Below are positions 21,509 through 34,559 of a stretch of 64,000 nucleotides of DNA, piece by piece. The stretch comes from Mesorhabditis belari. Lineage: Eukaryota > Nematoda > Chromadorea > Rhabditida > Rhabditidae. Position 1 is the stretch's first letter. Each line of letters begins with the position of its first letter. Made by a program: the position numbers and the translations under genes. The stretch is taken from contig CAUEEP010000760.1 in the NCBI GenBank assembly GCA_958450365.1, positions 383,462 to 447,461 on the forward strand, read 5' to 3'. The notes below the pieces were generated by a model. The model was given only the letters and a program-made list of their open reading frames with translations, was not told the origin of the DNA and made no database searches.

Positions 21509-22145
21509 GCTATTGAATGAAAAGGATGACTCGTTTATGTAAAAAGTGATTGAAACTAGACATGGTTTTGGATCGGATCGAATCGGATTGGATAGAATAG
21601 GGTCGGATAGAATAGGGTCGGAATGAATCGAATCGGATGGAATCGGATCGAATCGAATAGGATTGGATCAGATCGGATCAGATTGAAGCGGATCGAATCG
21701 GATCGAATCGAATAGGATTGGATCAGATCGGATCAGATTGAATCGGATTGAATCGGATTGAATCGGATTGAATCGGATTGGATCGGATTGAATCGGATTG
21801 AATCGGATTGAATCGGATTGAATCGGATTGGATCGGATTGAATCGGATTGAATCAGATTGAATCGGATTGAGTCGGATCGCTATTGAATGAAAAGGATGA
21901 CTTGTTTATGTAAAAAGTAATTGAAACTAGACATGGTTTTGGATCGGATCGGATAGAATAGGGTCGGAATGAATCGAATCGGATTGGATCAGATCGGATC
22001 GAATCAGATCAGATCGAATCAGATCAGATCGGATTGAATCGGATTGAATCGGATTGAATCGGATTGAATCGGATTGAATCGGATTAAATCGGATTCAATC
22101 GGATCCGTTCCGACTTGATCTGAAAAAACCCGATCTGAAACCATG
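21509..22145. repeat. Duplicated block with GGATTGAATC decamer arrays
   Basis: Two blocks each start GCTATTGAATGAAAAGGATG (21509 and 21879) and run through ACATGGTTTTGGATCGG into arrays of GGATTGAATC or GGATCGAATC. The second array ends in the inverted form GATCTGAAACCATGTC at about 22130. The blocks thus have partial inverted ends. Confidence 0.88.
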
Positions 22146-22800
22146 TCCAATTGAAACTATGATGCTGAAGATTTTGGACTAAACAAGAAGAAACAAAGAA
22201 TAAATTGCTGAACTAAACAAGACTAAACAAAGGGATCTTTGAGCACAACAATGACAAGGGACATTTTTAAACCATTATCAAAGAAAGTTAATTCAAAGAG
22301 AAAGACATTTGTAAAAGATACAGGGTAGCTTTGTCTAGAATCTGTTGAAATTCTTAAAATCATGGAAAGTTCAACTTTTAACAGCTCACGAAAAAGTCAA
22401 ATGAATGCCGGATCGAACCTCTTTACCTTTACGACTCTTTACCTGTCACCTTGCCCACCCTTTTATTCTTTTCTGGAGTAAAGAATGCCAATAAGTCAAA
22501 GAAGAAAAAATCCTTGAAAGCTGGTATCTTTTTTCTTTCTTTCTCTTCTTTTCCTTCTCATTTCTTTTACTTTCATTTCTTATTTCATTTCTTTTCACTC
22601 ACCAATCTCCACAGATGTCACCTTCTTCTGTTCTCAAGGTCTTTCTAGCTTTGAAGACAATTTGTGGAACCTTAATATTAACCTTAATATTAAGAGTGAA
22701 TCAAACAGAACTAAAATCATTAAACTCTAAAAATAGGCATTGCAGCTTCAATGTTTTACATGTTTTCAAAAATTCAGACACAACTCTTGCCACAAAACTC
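22146..22800. other. Intergenic, pyrimidine-rich
   Basis: 22515-22610 is a TTTC/TTCT-rich tract. No exon is supported. Confidence 0.4.
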
Positions 22801-22804
22801 CTAT

Positions 22805-23727
22805 ATTGGGTTGGTGAATTGAAAACTGCCGGACCTTGAACTAAAATTAATTCAGCATAAAACCATCAATTCATTCCAAATAATTTCCATTATCATTGAC
22901 GACTTCTGCCCATTTTACAGGCAATTTGCGGATTCCGCTTTCGTAGTAGGGTTTTGGTTTGTGTGTGAGACAAGTGTGAGACTCAAAAATGGAGGACTGG
23001 AGATGTCAGCTGTCAGCCCAGTTTGAGCACTTTCTTCCAAAGAAACCCATTTTGGTGTTAATAGAAAACTTGTAGAGAATCAAAAATTAGGCTTATAGCC
23101 AAATTTCCAAAAAGATACACTTAGTAGTTTCGCTTAAAATGCAAGTTTTGTTGCAAGTTTTGTCAAAATTCGTAAATTTGGCATTTCTTGAAAACCAGTT
23201 TTTGAATCCTCCTGAAAGTTTGGCTATAAGCCTAATTTTTGATTCTCTACAACTTTTCCATTGACACCAAAATGGGTTTCTTTTGAAGAAAGTGCTCAAA
23301 CTGTGACATATCACAATATCACAAAATTTTTGTATTCTGTTAGATTGGTTAGCTTCAAGTTATTGCATTGGTGAATTGAAAACCGCGGGCTATTGTCATA
23401 TGTGACAGTTTGAGCACTTTCTTCAAAAGGAACCAATTTTGGTATCAATGGAAAAGTTGTAGAGAATCAAAAATGAAGCTTATATCCAAATTTTTAGAAC
23501 GATTCAAAAACTGGTTTTCAAGAAATGCCAAATTAACGAATTTTCACAAAACTTGCATTGTAAGCGAAACTACTAAGTGAATCTTTTTGAAAATTTGGCT
23601 GTAAGCCTAATTTTTGATTCTCTACAACTTTTCCATTGACACCAAAATGGGTTTCTTTTGAAGAAAGTGCTCAAACTGTCCCATATGACAATAGCCGGCA
23701 GTTTTCAATTCACCAACCCAATAGTTT
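22805..23727. mobile_element. MITE family B, compound copy
   Basis: Terminal TTGGGTTGGTGAATTGAAAA at left and inverted CAATTCACCAACCCAA at right, flanked by TA. An additional internal end, TTGGTGAATTGAAAACCGCG, at 23367 shows two elements joined or nested. Interior blocks (GATTCTCTACAACTTTTCCA and inverse) pair repeatedly. Confidence 0.85.
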
Positions 23728-24998
23728 AAAAATTTTTGTATATTTAGTTACTGAAAGTATGTATTGTTGATTTGATAGTATACTGCAGTCAGAAAGGAAC
23801 TTCAATAACAGTTTAGATGTTAACCTTTTGAATCAAAATCAATATTAAGCCTTTCACTTTTGTCAACAAGTTTACTTTTTGTGGATCAATGAAAATTAGA
23901 GTCCTAAACCACGTTGGGAAAAAATTTTCGTAACCTTTTCACTCGTCAAAACACAAGTTTTTAACAATGAATCCTTTGTATCTATTGAAATTCACGATTG
24001 CGGAAGTTGGACCCGCATTTTTCTTACTTTAATGTCAAAATATTGACTTTTTGAGATGGCTTTATAAGAAAAATTGAATGACTTTTAAGAAACTCGATGA
24101 ATTAAAACTAAATTCATAACATGAATTCATGAATTTGATCCCTGTGAGCCCCTTCTCTAGCACCCTTGCCCGAATCCGTCCTTGGGCCCTTCCAAGTCCT
24201 TACTTCTTTCTTTTTTCCTTTTCTCTTTCTTCTTTTCCTTTTCTCTTTCTTCTTTTTCTTTCACTTCCCCATTTTCAGCTTTAGATATCGTTACAGTTTT
24301 CCTTAACTTTTATTCCATTCTTTATACATCTTTTTAAAGCTTTATAACAAAAATCTTCAACAAAACAATACAAATAAACTTTACACTTTCAGATTTTATT
24401 CCGCAAAACTGGTGAAGGGGTTTAAATTTGAGGGGCGGATCTCGCCAGAAATTTGGCATAGCCTAGAGCCGTTTTCCTCCCGAAAAGATCAAAGGAAGGA
24501 GAAAAGAAGAGGAAAATCGTGTCGTCAAAAAGTGGGGGTTGGAAAAGAGGAAAAGGGGGAAAGATGGGGAAAAGAGGGAAAAAACGAAGAAAGACGGGGT
24601 CTCTAGGGGGAAAAAAGGCAAGGCAGAGCTCTTTCTGGACTCTTTCTGGACCCTTCTCCAGCTCCCTCCATCCCCCCGAGCATCGAGCGTGCCCTGGGAG
24701 CTCCTTCTCTAGCACCCTTGCCTGAATCCGTCCTTCGGCCCTTCCAAGTCCTTACTTCTTTCTTCTTTTTCTTTTCCCTTTCTTCTTTTTCTTCCACTAC
24801 CCCATTTTCAGCTTTCATTCACTCTTTTTACTATGCCCATCCAAGCTAATACACTACCCAACAACACGTTATTACGCTCGCTTCCTTGATTGCGGAATTT
24901 TTTATGAGCAGCTTTAGATTTTATTATTTTCTTTTTCTCAAATGCTTCAGTATTCTGTATAATACTTTTCAAAATCTAGAATATTTACTTGTTTGCAT
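23728..24998. other. Intergenic with a local duplication
   Basis: 24145-24265 and 24690-24810 are direct duplicates (CTAGCACCCTTGCC, GAATCCGTCCTT, CCTTCCAAGTCCTTACTTC, then TTCTTTTTC tracts). 24420-24660 is purine-rich on the plus strand, which explains the Lys/Gly ORFs. No gene is supported. Confidence 0.55.
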
Positions 24999-25180
24999 CC
25001 AAGCTTACAGTTTGATCCAAGCTTACAGTTTGGTCCAAGCTTACAGTGTGATCCAAGCTTACAGTTTGATCCAAGCTTACAGTTTGATCCAAGCTTACAG
25101 TTTGATCCAAGCTTGCAGTTTGATCCAAGCTTACAGTGTGATCCAAGCTTACAGTTTGATCCAAGCTTACAGTTTTACTT
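24999..25180. repeat. 18-base repeat CCAAGCTTACAGTTTGAT
   Basis: About 10 units. The overlapping QAYSLI- and PSLQFD-type ORFs are artefacts of a unit divisible by three. Confidence 0.92.
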
Positions 25181-25589
25181 TAAAAAGCTTACACTTTTAC
25201 TTTAAAAATATTTTTATTTTCTTATCATTATCCCTGTGGAATGGTGATTGAATCAAGTTTGCCTGTCTAGATTTTCGCTTAAAATTTTAGTTTAATCCAT
25301 CTCTCAAACCAATCCTTCCCACTTTTGTGAAAATTATTACGCTCCCCGTCAAAGCAAAGGATTTCAAATGGATTTTAGGTGGGATTTATTAACCCAATCA
25401 CACTTAGATTCTCATAACAATTCTGATGACTGCCTTTGCTATCCGAAATACAAGGATAATCTGCTATAGCATTTGCAAATCCCAATTCTTCGATTCCCTA
25501 TTTTGGTTTCTAATTGTAAGCAGTTTTCCCGTAAACAACTAGTGAACCAGGGATTATTTAAAGCATTTAAAGCAATCTTCTCTTGACCT

Positions 25590-26345
25590 CAAAAATCACC
25601 CTACTCTAAGCTGATCTTCGGTTGCTCTAGACTTTAAAAACTGAGCAACTGCGCAACTGATCAATTCATTTTCCATTCTTTTAAACAATATTTTAGGATC
25701 CTTTTGCCAGAAAATCAGTTAGTGTCGCAGTAAAACTCCTAAGGGAAATTCGAGTTTTCTTTTTTTCTTTAGGGAAACCTCTTCCCCTTCCAATTTCGGT
25801 TTCATTCCGTGTTTTTGCTAGCGGTCCCAATGGGGTTTAAAGAAAAACCATCGAAACCCAAGAATCACCTCCGAGAATTGATGACATGCTATTGAAATTG
25901 CAATTGAAAGTTGCTGGGTTTGATAAGGGAAGATTTAATAGCCTAATTGTAAGTCTAATTAAGCTTATTCAGCTTTACGTTAAAGCCAAATCGGAAATTA
26001 AAAGCTGGCTTGAGCAAATTTTAGGTTGACCGATAGGTCGTGATTTAAAAAGCTATTTAGAAATAACCAATTTATTTATTGACCTCAAAAATCACGTCTA
26101 CTCTAAGCTGATCTTCGGTTGCTCTAGACTTTAAAAACTCAGCAATTCATTTTCCATTCTTTTAAACAATATTTTAGGATCCTTTTGCCAGAAAATCAGT
26201 TAGTGTCGCAGTAAAACTCCTAAGGGAAATTCGAGTTTTCTTTTTTTCTTTAGGGAAACCTCTTCCCCTCCCAATTTCGGTTTCATTCCGTGTTTTGCGA
26301 GCGGTCCCAATGGGGTTCAAAGAAAAACCATCGAAACCCAAGAAA
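25590..26345. repeat. Direct duplication of about 260 bases
   Basis: 25590-25865 and 26080-26345 share CAAAAATCAC, TAAGCTGATCTTCGGTTGC, ATCCTTTTGCCAGAAAATCA and GGTCCCAATGGGGTT. The spacer between them is unrelated. Confidence 0.85.
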
Positions 26346-27070
26346 AGAGAAAAGGCAGTGAGCAATGTTCCTACTCCTTCTTCTTCCCATCCCTTTGGGG
26401 AGTTTCATTACTTCTCTATGTCTCAATTTTTCTTTTTCTTTGGGTTCAACTCTTGGACCGATTCGCTGGGAATTTCATTTCCTGGATTTGGTTTGGCGAG
26501 GTTCAAACTAATCACCAAAGCGTGTTTTGTTTTTTATAAAATTGAGATGAGTCGATGTGCCCTTTCCTTCAACTTGCTTTGCCCTTCAACTCTTCAACTT
26601 CCGCGTAGTTATCGCTTGAACTTGGCTCTTTTATCAAGTTATCAAGTTGGCTCTTTTATAAGTCTTTGGACATCTTTTGTTTAGACATCTTATGAATTTG
26701 TTTGACCTAACAATTGTCTACAAGTCCAACAATCTTAGTTTGACCGATAGGTCTTCATTTAGCTTTAGCTTTATTCTTTTAGCACACCAGGAAATGAAAA
26801 TGAATCCCTTTAAAGGAGACAGGCCATATGCACATTTGGACGGAAGGAAATGGCCCCCAAAAAAGCACTCTTTGACGATCGTTTCACGTCAAAAAGGCAA
26901 AATTTTAAAGCTTTAGAGCTGCAAAAAGTTTTAGAGCTCATTTTTGCATTCCCACCCCTTGAAAAGCACAAAATTTCTCGAGAAATCTTAATCCAAATAT
27001 TTTATTTGGTGTGAAATTGAACTTTGAAAAGTTTTCAGGCAAAGAAATTTGACTAAGAAGTTAAGGCAAA
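26346..27070. other. Intergenic, nothing supported
   Basis: Contains ORFs up to 129 codons without family resemblance or consistent splice sites, immediately after a duplicated segment. I do not call a gene. Confidence 0.35.
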
Positions 27071-27540
27071 GTTGGAAACATTGAAAAGCTCTAAGTCGGA
27101 TTAATCTTTTCCAACAACAGGAAATACCCACTGATTTTCTAGTTTCCAACTTCTTAGTCAACTTTTTAGGCACTGATTCGATCAAGTGATTCATTGGATT
27201 ACCGATAAAAAGTATGAAATGAAAAACTAAGGCTCACAATTTTGAATATGGTACATTTTCAAGAGCTGAAAAGCTGAAGTGTCATCTTTTGCTATTTCCA
27301 GGAGCCTTATTTAGCTTTCAAAGAGGCTTTTTGCTATTTCCAGGAGTCCAGTTTAGCTTCTTACTGTTTAAAGACAGTTTAAAACACTTAAAAATTGGTT
27401 TTAGTGCTTTAACAAAAAAGTAAAAAGATTTTGACAGTGAGGGGATTCAAAACAGGACAAGAGGTGTAAAAGGACGAGCACACTATCCGTCTTCGGTCAC
27501 TTCTCAGAGGAAAATACCGGATTTTTCTAATAGTAGTGAT
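27071..27540. repeat. Dispersed repeat, second copy at 36735-37200
   Basis: Runs of near-identity with 36735-37200: GTCGGATTAATCTTTTCCAA, GATCAAGTGATTCATTGGAT, CATCTTTTGCTATTTCCAG, GTGAGGGGATTCAAAACAGG, CTTCGGTCACTTCTCAGAGG. The two copies have the same orientation about 9.7 kb apart. No coding frame is conserved. Confidence 0.85.
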
Positions 27541-28041
27541 TTGAGAAAGCTAAAGTTTAAAAGCTTTTGCTTTTAAACTTTAGCTTTCTCAAATCTTTTG
27601 CTTTTTAAGCTTTTTTTCCCCTTTTAGCCCTTATTTTTCAGCTTTTCTCCTTTTTTTTCCACACTTTTCTCGGCCACGTTTATGCATTTCTAAATCCACC
27701 ACATTTATGCCCCGTGGGAAAGTTGAGAAAAGCTTTCTCTTTGCACTAAAGTTTTTTGTTTAAACAAGATTTTGCTGCAATTTTGCTAAGTTGTTTCATA
27801 ATTTTTTTGCTTTTTTTCTCATGAGTAGTTTGCAGTTTAAAAAGCCAGTGATCTTCTGCTTTTCAAAAATTCTTCAAACTCTTCATTCTCTTCATTTTAT
27901 TCTCTTCTCCTACTCTTCATTCTCTTCTCTTACTCTTCATTCTCTACTCTCACTCTTCATTCTCTTCACCTACTCTTCATTTTCTTCTCTTCATTTTCAA
28001 ACTCTTGATTTTCAATTAAAACAAGTCAATTCTTTAGAAAA
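27541..28041. repeat. Pyrimidine-rich stretch with TCTTCATTCTC repeats, 5' flank of the next gene
   Basis: 27540-27590 is a short hairpin (GAGAAAGCTAAAGTTTAAA and its inverse). 27880-28000 repeats CTCTTCATTCTCTTCTC. TTCTTTAG ends at 28036, five bases before the ATG at 28042, a candidate trans-splice acceptor. Confidence 0.55.
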
Positions 28042-31000
28042 ATGGCCGATCCACCAAGTGGCCGATCCACCAACTCCGAAAAACCCGTGTGGATCTATGT
28101 AATCTTCCGAAAAAATCACTGCTCTGGACATGAAAAGGTATTTTTTCCAAAGCCAACCCCATTTCATCAATCCAAATCACAGCAGTTTTTGATTGAAGAA
28201 GGCATCAAAGTGGAACCGGTAAAGTAGACAACAAAACCAGCTAATCAATGCTTCACTAACGAGAACACTGAATTTTTACGAGCCGTTGAATTTAGATGAC
28301 AGTGAACTTGTCGGTTGATGGACCAGTGTTCTGGACGAGACAAGTTGCCTACATCTATCTCTGCTCATGTCATTTTGATGAACATGAGGTGAGTTTTTCA
28401 AAACATCAAAAAACAATGAAGTCATTGCTTCATTGGTTAAAGTTAAGGCTGAAGTTAGGCTAAGTTATGGCTAAAATTTTAAGGCTGGAGGGAAGGGACC
28501 AGGGTTATTTATTTTTCGAGTCTTTCAAAGCTTTACTGTCTGCTAGCTTGGCTCATTAAAAGTCCAGAAGCCAGGTTCTAGGCAAGCTCTAGGACAGGCT
28601 CTAGGCTTGCCTTGCCTAACCGGTAATCTGGCTTTGCTATAGGATTGGCTAGAGGAAAACTCCAAAAGCCAGGTTCTAGGCCAGGTTCTAGGCCAGGCTC
28701 TAGGCCAGGCTCTGGGCCAGGCTCTAGGCCGGGCTCTAGGCTTGCCTTGCCTAACCGTTAATCTGGCTATGCTATAGGATTGGCTATAGAAAAACTCCAA
28801 AAGCCAGGTTCTAGGCCAGGCTCTATGCCAGGCTCTAGGCTTGCCTTGCCTTGCCTAAACGGTAATCTGGCTTCGCTATAGCGTTGACCTACAAAAAGGT
28901 CGAGCTTAAAACTAAAACTCTAGCCTGGCTGCAAAAAGATCAACTCATCTCTGGTAATTGTATAGTTTCTTCTATAGTTTTCTGATTCTTGCAATAGTTC
29001 TTGTATAGTTTTCCTGGTTTTCCCCTTCAAATTGATGCTCTTTCATTGTTGGGATTGCATTGCTTTTTCAATGACCCTTAAGTATCGCATTTCATCGATA
29101 TACAAGAAGACTAGTAATTCAAGAAAGATCTCCATTTAGGAATCAAAAAATAAAAGCATCTATACAACTCTTTGAGAGAAAAGTTGAAGAAAACTATAGA
29201 ATTGTAAGAAGCCTTAAATCAAGAAAGTTTTAGCTTTTTAGTAAACAATTTTTCTAGCCTTTCTAGCTAAAGCCAGATATTTTTGACCCATTTTTTAGTA
29301 AACATCATAAGCTTGTGGTGATTCACAAATCGGATTTTAACTCCTCACCAGCTTTGGCTATTCCTGGCACCACAATCCTTTACTAAAACTTTTTCAAAAA
29401 GGCAGCTATCGTCGCCTAAATCTTTGCACATTTGAAGAGGCGGATTTTTGAGCTTTTCCCCAAAGCTTTTGAGCTTTTGAGCTCTTCCCTCTCGTGTTTT
29501 TTTCTGACTATGAGTCAAATCAAAGCCGAAACATCGCCTTTCGGTCATCAATTGTAAAGAGAAATGTTTCTTCAAAAGAGTGATGGAAAAGTGGACATTC
29601 GGGGAATCTTTTGAAATCTCCATTTTGAAAGGGCTGATTTGAGAGAGCTTTGAGAAAATTCGGATAGGTGAAAAGAAAAGTGAAAATGTTCTCTGTACAA
29701 TGATATAAAAAGTTTACAAAAATATAATATCTGGACAAAGTTATAGGCCTTCAAAGTGTGACGACCTGTTCAAAATATCCGGATTCCTTCAAAATACCTG
29801 AAAGCCTGGAATACCTGGAGTACCTGGAAACCTGGAAACCTGAAAATTACCCAAGAGCCAAAGATTCTTTAGATTATGTACTTTGCTCTCCTCCCCAGTA
29901 ACTTATTCCACAAAAAGCGGAAGTGTCTCGTAGCAGTTATAAATTTCCCCTCGAAATATCGTTCACTCAAACTTCCATTACCGTATTGTGGGGCAACTTG
30001 GGGTGATTGATGAGCTAAACTCGAAAGAAGTAGACGAGTTAGAGATGGGTTGTTGAAAGTGGCCCTGGGGAGGGTTTGAAGGAAAGAATTGAGAAAAAGG
30101 ACTTCCTTCTAAGTTGAACCCCCCATTTAGAATCGGTTCTTCTAAGCTGAGCTCTTCTCTTTTCTTTTCTCAGTTTATGTCCAAGGGTCAGCGGATGGAC
30201 GGAGAAGTGAAAGGCGAATAAAACCGCCATCAACTTGTCCACCATCAACTTGTTTCTCGAACAAGTTTTTTCAGCTTCAGTGATCACATTGAAATGTTTA
30301 GAGAAAGAGTTGAAATGTTGAAATTGAAAAGTGACTGCGACTTGGGATAAACTTTAAAATAACGGGTTTAAAATAACTGGTTTACATAAAATTTCAGTAA
30401 CATAACAAGTTTACTTACAAAATTTTACATTTTATCGATTTCCAGGGACCATTGATGGCGTTGATGAAGAAATTCGAGGAGCGCGTTGAGAGAATATGTA
30501 TGGTGGATCGGCCGGTCGATTTTTCGTTCTTGCCCGATAGCATCTTTCGCTATATGGCTTTATGCATGCCAAGATTACAGGTAAAGCTAAAGAATGTTTG
30601 CATACTTGTTAGAATATAGAAATGTTAGCATACTTGCCTAGAAAAAGAGTCTGAGTTAGGACCGATTCTCATAAAAGTCAAATTATCGACAATTGGATTA
30701 TGGTAATCTAATTTTTGATGCTTTTTATGTAGAAATGAATAACGTAAATCGATTTATCAATAATTTGATGGTTTAAGTGGTGAAATCAGGTTTTCAGGTC
30801 ATTTAAATCTTGAGCATTTCACAATCAGCTTACAATTAGCATTCTAGTTAAAAACCCCAGGTTCCAATCAGTAGACTTAATAAAATGAGTAGCTCCAATC
30901 GATTTCTCAATCCCAAAAACCCCCGGGTACAAATTTACAGCTTAATATCTTCATTTAGACCCATCTACAAAGAATTTTGAGGTTTTTTGGCTTAAATTTG

Positions 31001-33525
31001 CTTGTATTGGGTTGGTGAATTGAAAACTGCGGGCTATTGTCATATGTGACAGTTTGAGCACTTTCTTCAAAAGAAACCCATTTTGGTGTCAATGGAAAAG
31101 TTGTAGAGAATCAAAAATTAGGCTTATAGCCAAACTTTCAGGACGATTCAAAAACTGGTTTGCAAGAAATGCCAAATTTACGAATTTTCACAAAGCTTGC
31201 ATTTTAAGCGAAACTACTAAGTGTGTCTTTTTGGAAATTTGGCTATAAGCCTAATTTTTGATTCTCTACAACTTTTCCATTGACACCAAAACGGGTTTCT
31301 TTTGAAGAAAGTGCTCAAACTGGGACATCTCCAGTCTCCAAACTAGGACAATCCTGGAAACCTCCGGGTACAAATTTACAGCTCAATATCTTCATTTAGG
31401 GCCATCTACAAAAAATTTTGGAAATTTTTTGCCTTAAATTTGGTTGTATTTTTGGTACAAATTCCACCTCTTTTAAACTAAAGCCATCCAAAATACTCAA
31501 CCCCAAAAACGGACCTTAAAAGCTGATTTCATCTCTTCAAAAAACCAAAATATTCTTGATAAATCGATTTACTTTAGTCTTTTCTACATAAAAACCATCA
31601 AAAATTACCGTAAATGCTGCATTAGAATGACACTCGCTTACCCATCGAAATTTTGACTTTAGACCGACTTTATGGGGGTTCTATGAATAATGAATAGATC
31701 TGAACCTAAAACCTAATAAAATCATATCGGCAGTAGAATTTAAAAAGCTATTTTTTTAAAAAATCTAAAAAAATAACTTTTTGAAGAAAATCATAAGGGT
31801 CCCCACATCGTTTTTTTACTTCTATATATTTCTTTTTCTGATTTGAAATCAAATAGAAGTACATCTTAGGGTAGAAATAACAGCTGAACAGGACTGGACA
31901 GAAGAACAGAAGCCAAAACAACCCCTTAGCTTGGCTCGTTTAGCATTGACTTTTAAATTTCCCGTCATGGTCACAAATATGACGTCAGACTGTTTTCACC
32001 TTTTTGCTCTACGGGGTAACGGGCAATGAAATAATTTCACTTTTAAACGTGTTTTTTATACGTTTTAGACAAAGGGTCATCGTTTAAAATAGTTTTTAAC
32101 AAATTCTAATTTTTTTAATTCTTGTAGTCCCCCTTACCAATTTTTTGGATCCGTCGATTTTGAGGGGTTGAAAAATAGAGCGATATGTCGCTCTATTTAA
32201 TGATTTTTGCATCAAAATGTTCGTAAGAGTCTCTAGAATAAAACTTATCCCTTTGTTTTTGGTCCTAGACCCTCGTTGTCGAGTTACGAATCCCAAGCTG
32301 CAGGATACCACAAAATTTCCCATACAAAATGACCAAAAAATCGCTAAAACTAAATTTAAAAAATTTCTGTCAGAGGGATTTGAAAAATTCCTTTAGATTC
32401 GGAATCAGCACAATTTTCCGCATCTAAAAAAGGTACTCCCAGAAAAATCCGATAGAAAACGCATTTTTGCCTTATTTCGCGCCGATGTGTAGCGTACTGA
32501 TGACTCCTACACACGCCACTTTGCATACGCTTTTAATTTACATACATGATATTATAGTAAGACATAAGGCCCTACCTTAACGGCAATAGGATACGTGTCG
32601 GTGTAGCCATTTGGTAGAACTGCCATTTGGTTGTATGGCAAATTTTGTGGTACCCTGCAGTTTGGAGCTCGTAACTCGACAACGAGGGCCTAGAACCAAA
32701 GACGAAGGGATACGTTTTATTCTAGAGACTCTTACGAACATTTTGATGCAGAAATCATCAAATTTGCTCAACTCTACAAAAGTTATAACATCTTTAAAGA
32801 AATTTCTGTAAGAGGGATTTGAAAAATTCCTTCAGATTCGGAATCAACACAATTTTCCGCATCTAAAAAAGGTACTCCCAGAAAAATCCGATAGAAAACG
32901 CATTTTCGCGCCGATGTGCGACATGTCATTGCTAATACAGCTAATACGGTTGAAATAATCGAATGAGCCAGCTTTTTGAACAGCATTTGACGGTATACTA
33001 TCACACCGAATTCCTGATAATTTGGTTTTATTGAGAGCTGATCCCTTTAATCTAACTCAAACTTCAACTTCCAGTTCATCTACATGCGCGAGCTCGACCT
33101 CGAGAAGATCAATCGAGGCACAGTCGTTGAATTTGCTTCTCATAAAAATTTGAAAAAGGTAATTGGGAAATCTTTATTTAGCTGTAAGTAAAATTGCTTT
33201 ATTTAGCTTATTGTGCACATGTGTCGAAACTATGACGTCTTGGAGGATTTCAGCCAACTTCCACAATTGCTTGTTGTCAAGGGCGAGATCATGGGGCTCA
33301 AGGTTTGACCAAAAAGCTTGAATTCAAAGCTTTGATTCAGTTCAAGTTACATGTCGTTTTTTGAAGTTTAATACTTTTCATTATAGTATACTGTAACAAA
33401 CCAAGTTTGAGAATCTGATGGACGTTCCTAGCTGATAAATAGAGACAATACCGTTCAACTTTGCGTTTTCCGGTTTACTGTCTGTCTGTCTGTCTGGTTT
33501 GTCTGTCTGGTTTGTCTGTCTGTCC

Positions 33526-33576
<51 letters not shown>

Positions 33577-33990
33577 GTTCGTCTGTCCGTCCGTCCGCCC
33601 GTCCGTCTGTCTGTCTATCTGTCTGTCTGTCTATCTGTCTGTCTGTCTGTCTATCTGTCTGTTTGTCTATCTGTCGGTCTGTTTGTCTGTCCGTCTGTCT
33701 GTCGGTCTGTCTGTCCGTCTGTTTGTCTGTCTGTCCCTCTGTAAAAGTGTTGTAAAAGTCTGTCTAAAGAGTCTTTTTGTTCCAATAGTCAGTTAATTAC
33801 AAAAACTTCATTCTAGGCAATGCTTGGCAACTTTGATGATGAAATCACTGAAGTCTCTCCAGGCTCAGATGGAACCAAATCCGAATCAACTTCCCAATCC
33901 GAAGCAAGCTCTGAGAAGGGATCGGAAAAAGGATCCGAACTTGATCTCTCCGAGATGAGAACCGCTCTCGAAGTGGCTGATGGGCAATAA
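28042..33990 (+). CDS. Unrecognised 237-aa protein with an acidic Ser-rich tail
   Basis: Exons: 28042-28137, 28183-28218, 28296-28388, 30446-30580, 33075-33158, 33207-33302, 33817-33990. Every junction is phase 0, which strengthens the model, and the lengths sum to 714 bases. I do not recognise the family. The middle (about 112-170) has a leucine-rich-repeat-like rhythm: MPRLQFIYMRELDLEKI, then NLKKLIVHMC, then LPQLLVVKGEI. This resembles the LRR part of nematode F-box-type proteins, but no F-box is seen. The last exon is acidic and low-complexity (SESTSQSEASSEKGSEKG). No signal peptide or transmembrane segment is seen. Introns 3 and 4 (2.1 and 2.5 kb) hold repeats, and a family B MITE is in intron 4. 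A plus-strand AATAAA lies at 34040-34045. Function unknown. Confidence 0.75.
28555..28875. repeat. Repeat of CCAGGTTCTAGGCCAGGCTC in intron 3
   Basis: Three larger units each contain several GGCTCTAGGCCA subunits followed by CTTGCCTTGCCTAACCGGTA and ATCTGGCT. The Arg/Pro/Ala/Trp ORF on the minus strand is an artefact. Confidence 0.85.
31009..31326. mobile_element. MITE family B fragment in intron 4 of the 237-aa gene
   Basis: Starts TTGGGTTGGTGAATTGAAAA with preceding TA and runs through both internal blocks (GAAACCCATTTTGGTGTCAA and its inverse near 31285). It stops at GCTCAAACTGGGACA, so the right terminus is missing. Confidence 0.8.
32140..32915. repeat. Inverted plus direct repeat cluster in intron 4
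   Basis: 32205-32330 (AAAATGTTCGTAAGAGTCTC to CCATACAAAA) is inverted at 32625-32755. 32365-32475 (GTCAGAGGGATTTGAAAAAT, TCCGCATCTAAAAAAGGTAC) is repeated directly at 32805-32910. Together they look like a decayed element with long arms. Confidence 0.75.
33476..33745. repeat. TGTC/TCTG microsatellite in last intron
   Basis: About 65 tetramers of TGTC with scattered TTTG, ATCT, CCGT and GGTC variants, in intron 33303-33816. It gives spurious Cys/Leu/Ser/Val ORFs. A related array lies at 54787-54945. Confidence 0.95.
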
Positions 33991-34045
33991 ATGATTGTTG
34001 TTCAATTTTCTAGCGAGAAATATTTGACCTTTGTTACAGAATAAA

Positions 34046-34555
34046 AGCTGTTTAGAATAAGGAAGTTTATCTAAAAATTAGAAAAATTATTCACCAACAT
34101 CTTTTCCAAATCTCCAACAATTTTTGATCTCTATCCGTTACATTTATTTTTCCATTTTGTCAGCTTACGATTAAACTTTGTTCTTCGATTTTCTTTAACG
34201 CTTTCGTGTTGTTCTCTTTAAATCAAACTGCCACTTTAGGAAATAATTTCTGATTTCCCTGACATTTCCCCGCCATTCCGTCAAAAATCTTCAACTTTTG
34301 TCGTCTATAATTTTACAATTTGTTTTTTTCCAACTTGTTATGATTTTTAATTCCCCCAATATTTTCTCCAAGTCAAAATGGTCTTCAAGTTGCCTTTTTT
34401 CGTACCCACAAAGCTTTCTTAAAATCGCTAGCCAATAAACATTCTTAAATACGCCTTTTTGAAGCACACGGTAGCATTTCCAAATGCGTTAAAAGTTACT
34501 TTTAGAAGACTAGTAGAGCTTTTAAATGATCACTGTAACTGTAAGTTAATTGAAG
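34046..34555. other. Intergenic, nothing recognised
   Basis: AT-rich sequence after the poly(A) signal of the 237-aa gene, with no exon, RNA gene or repeat that I can support. Confidence 0.4.
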
Positions 34556-34559
34556 CACT

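Noticed and set aside
24886..25251. 121-codon ORF with QAYSLI repeats
   Set aside because: 18-base satellite; the flanks have no protein-like features.
26295..26684. 129-codon ORF
   Set aside because: Begins inside a directly duplicated non-coding block and shows no family resemblance.
33461..33796. Cys/Leu/Ser/Val ORFs of 81-111 codons
   Set aside because: TGTC microsatellite read in frames inside an intron.
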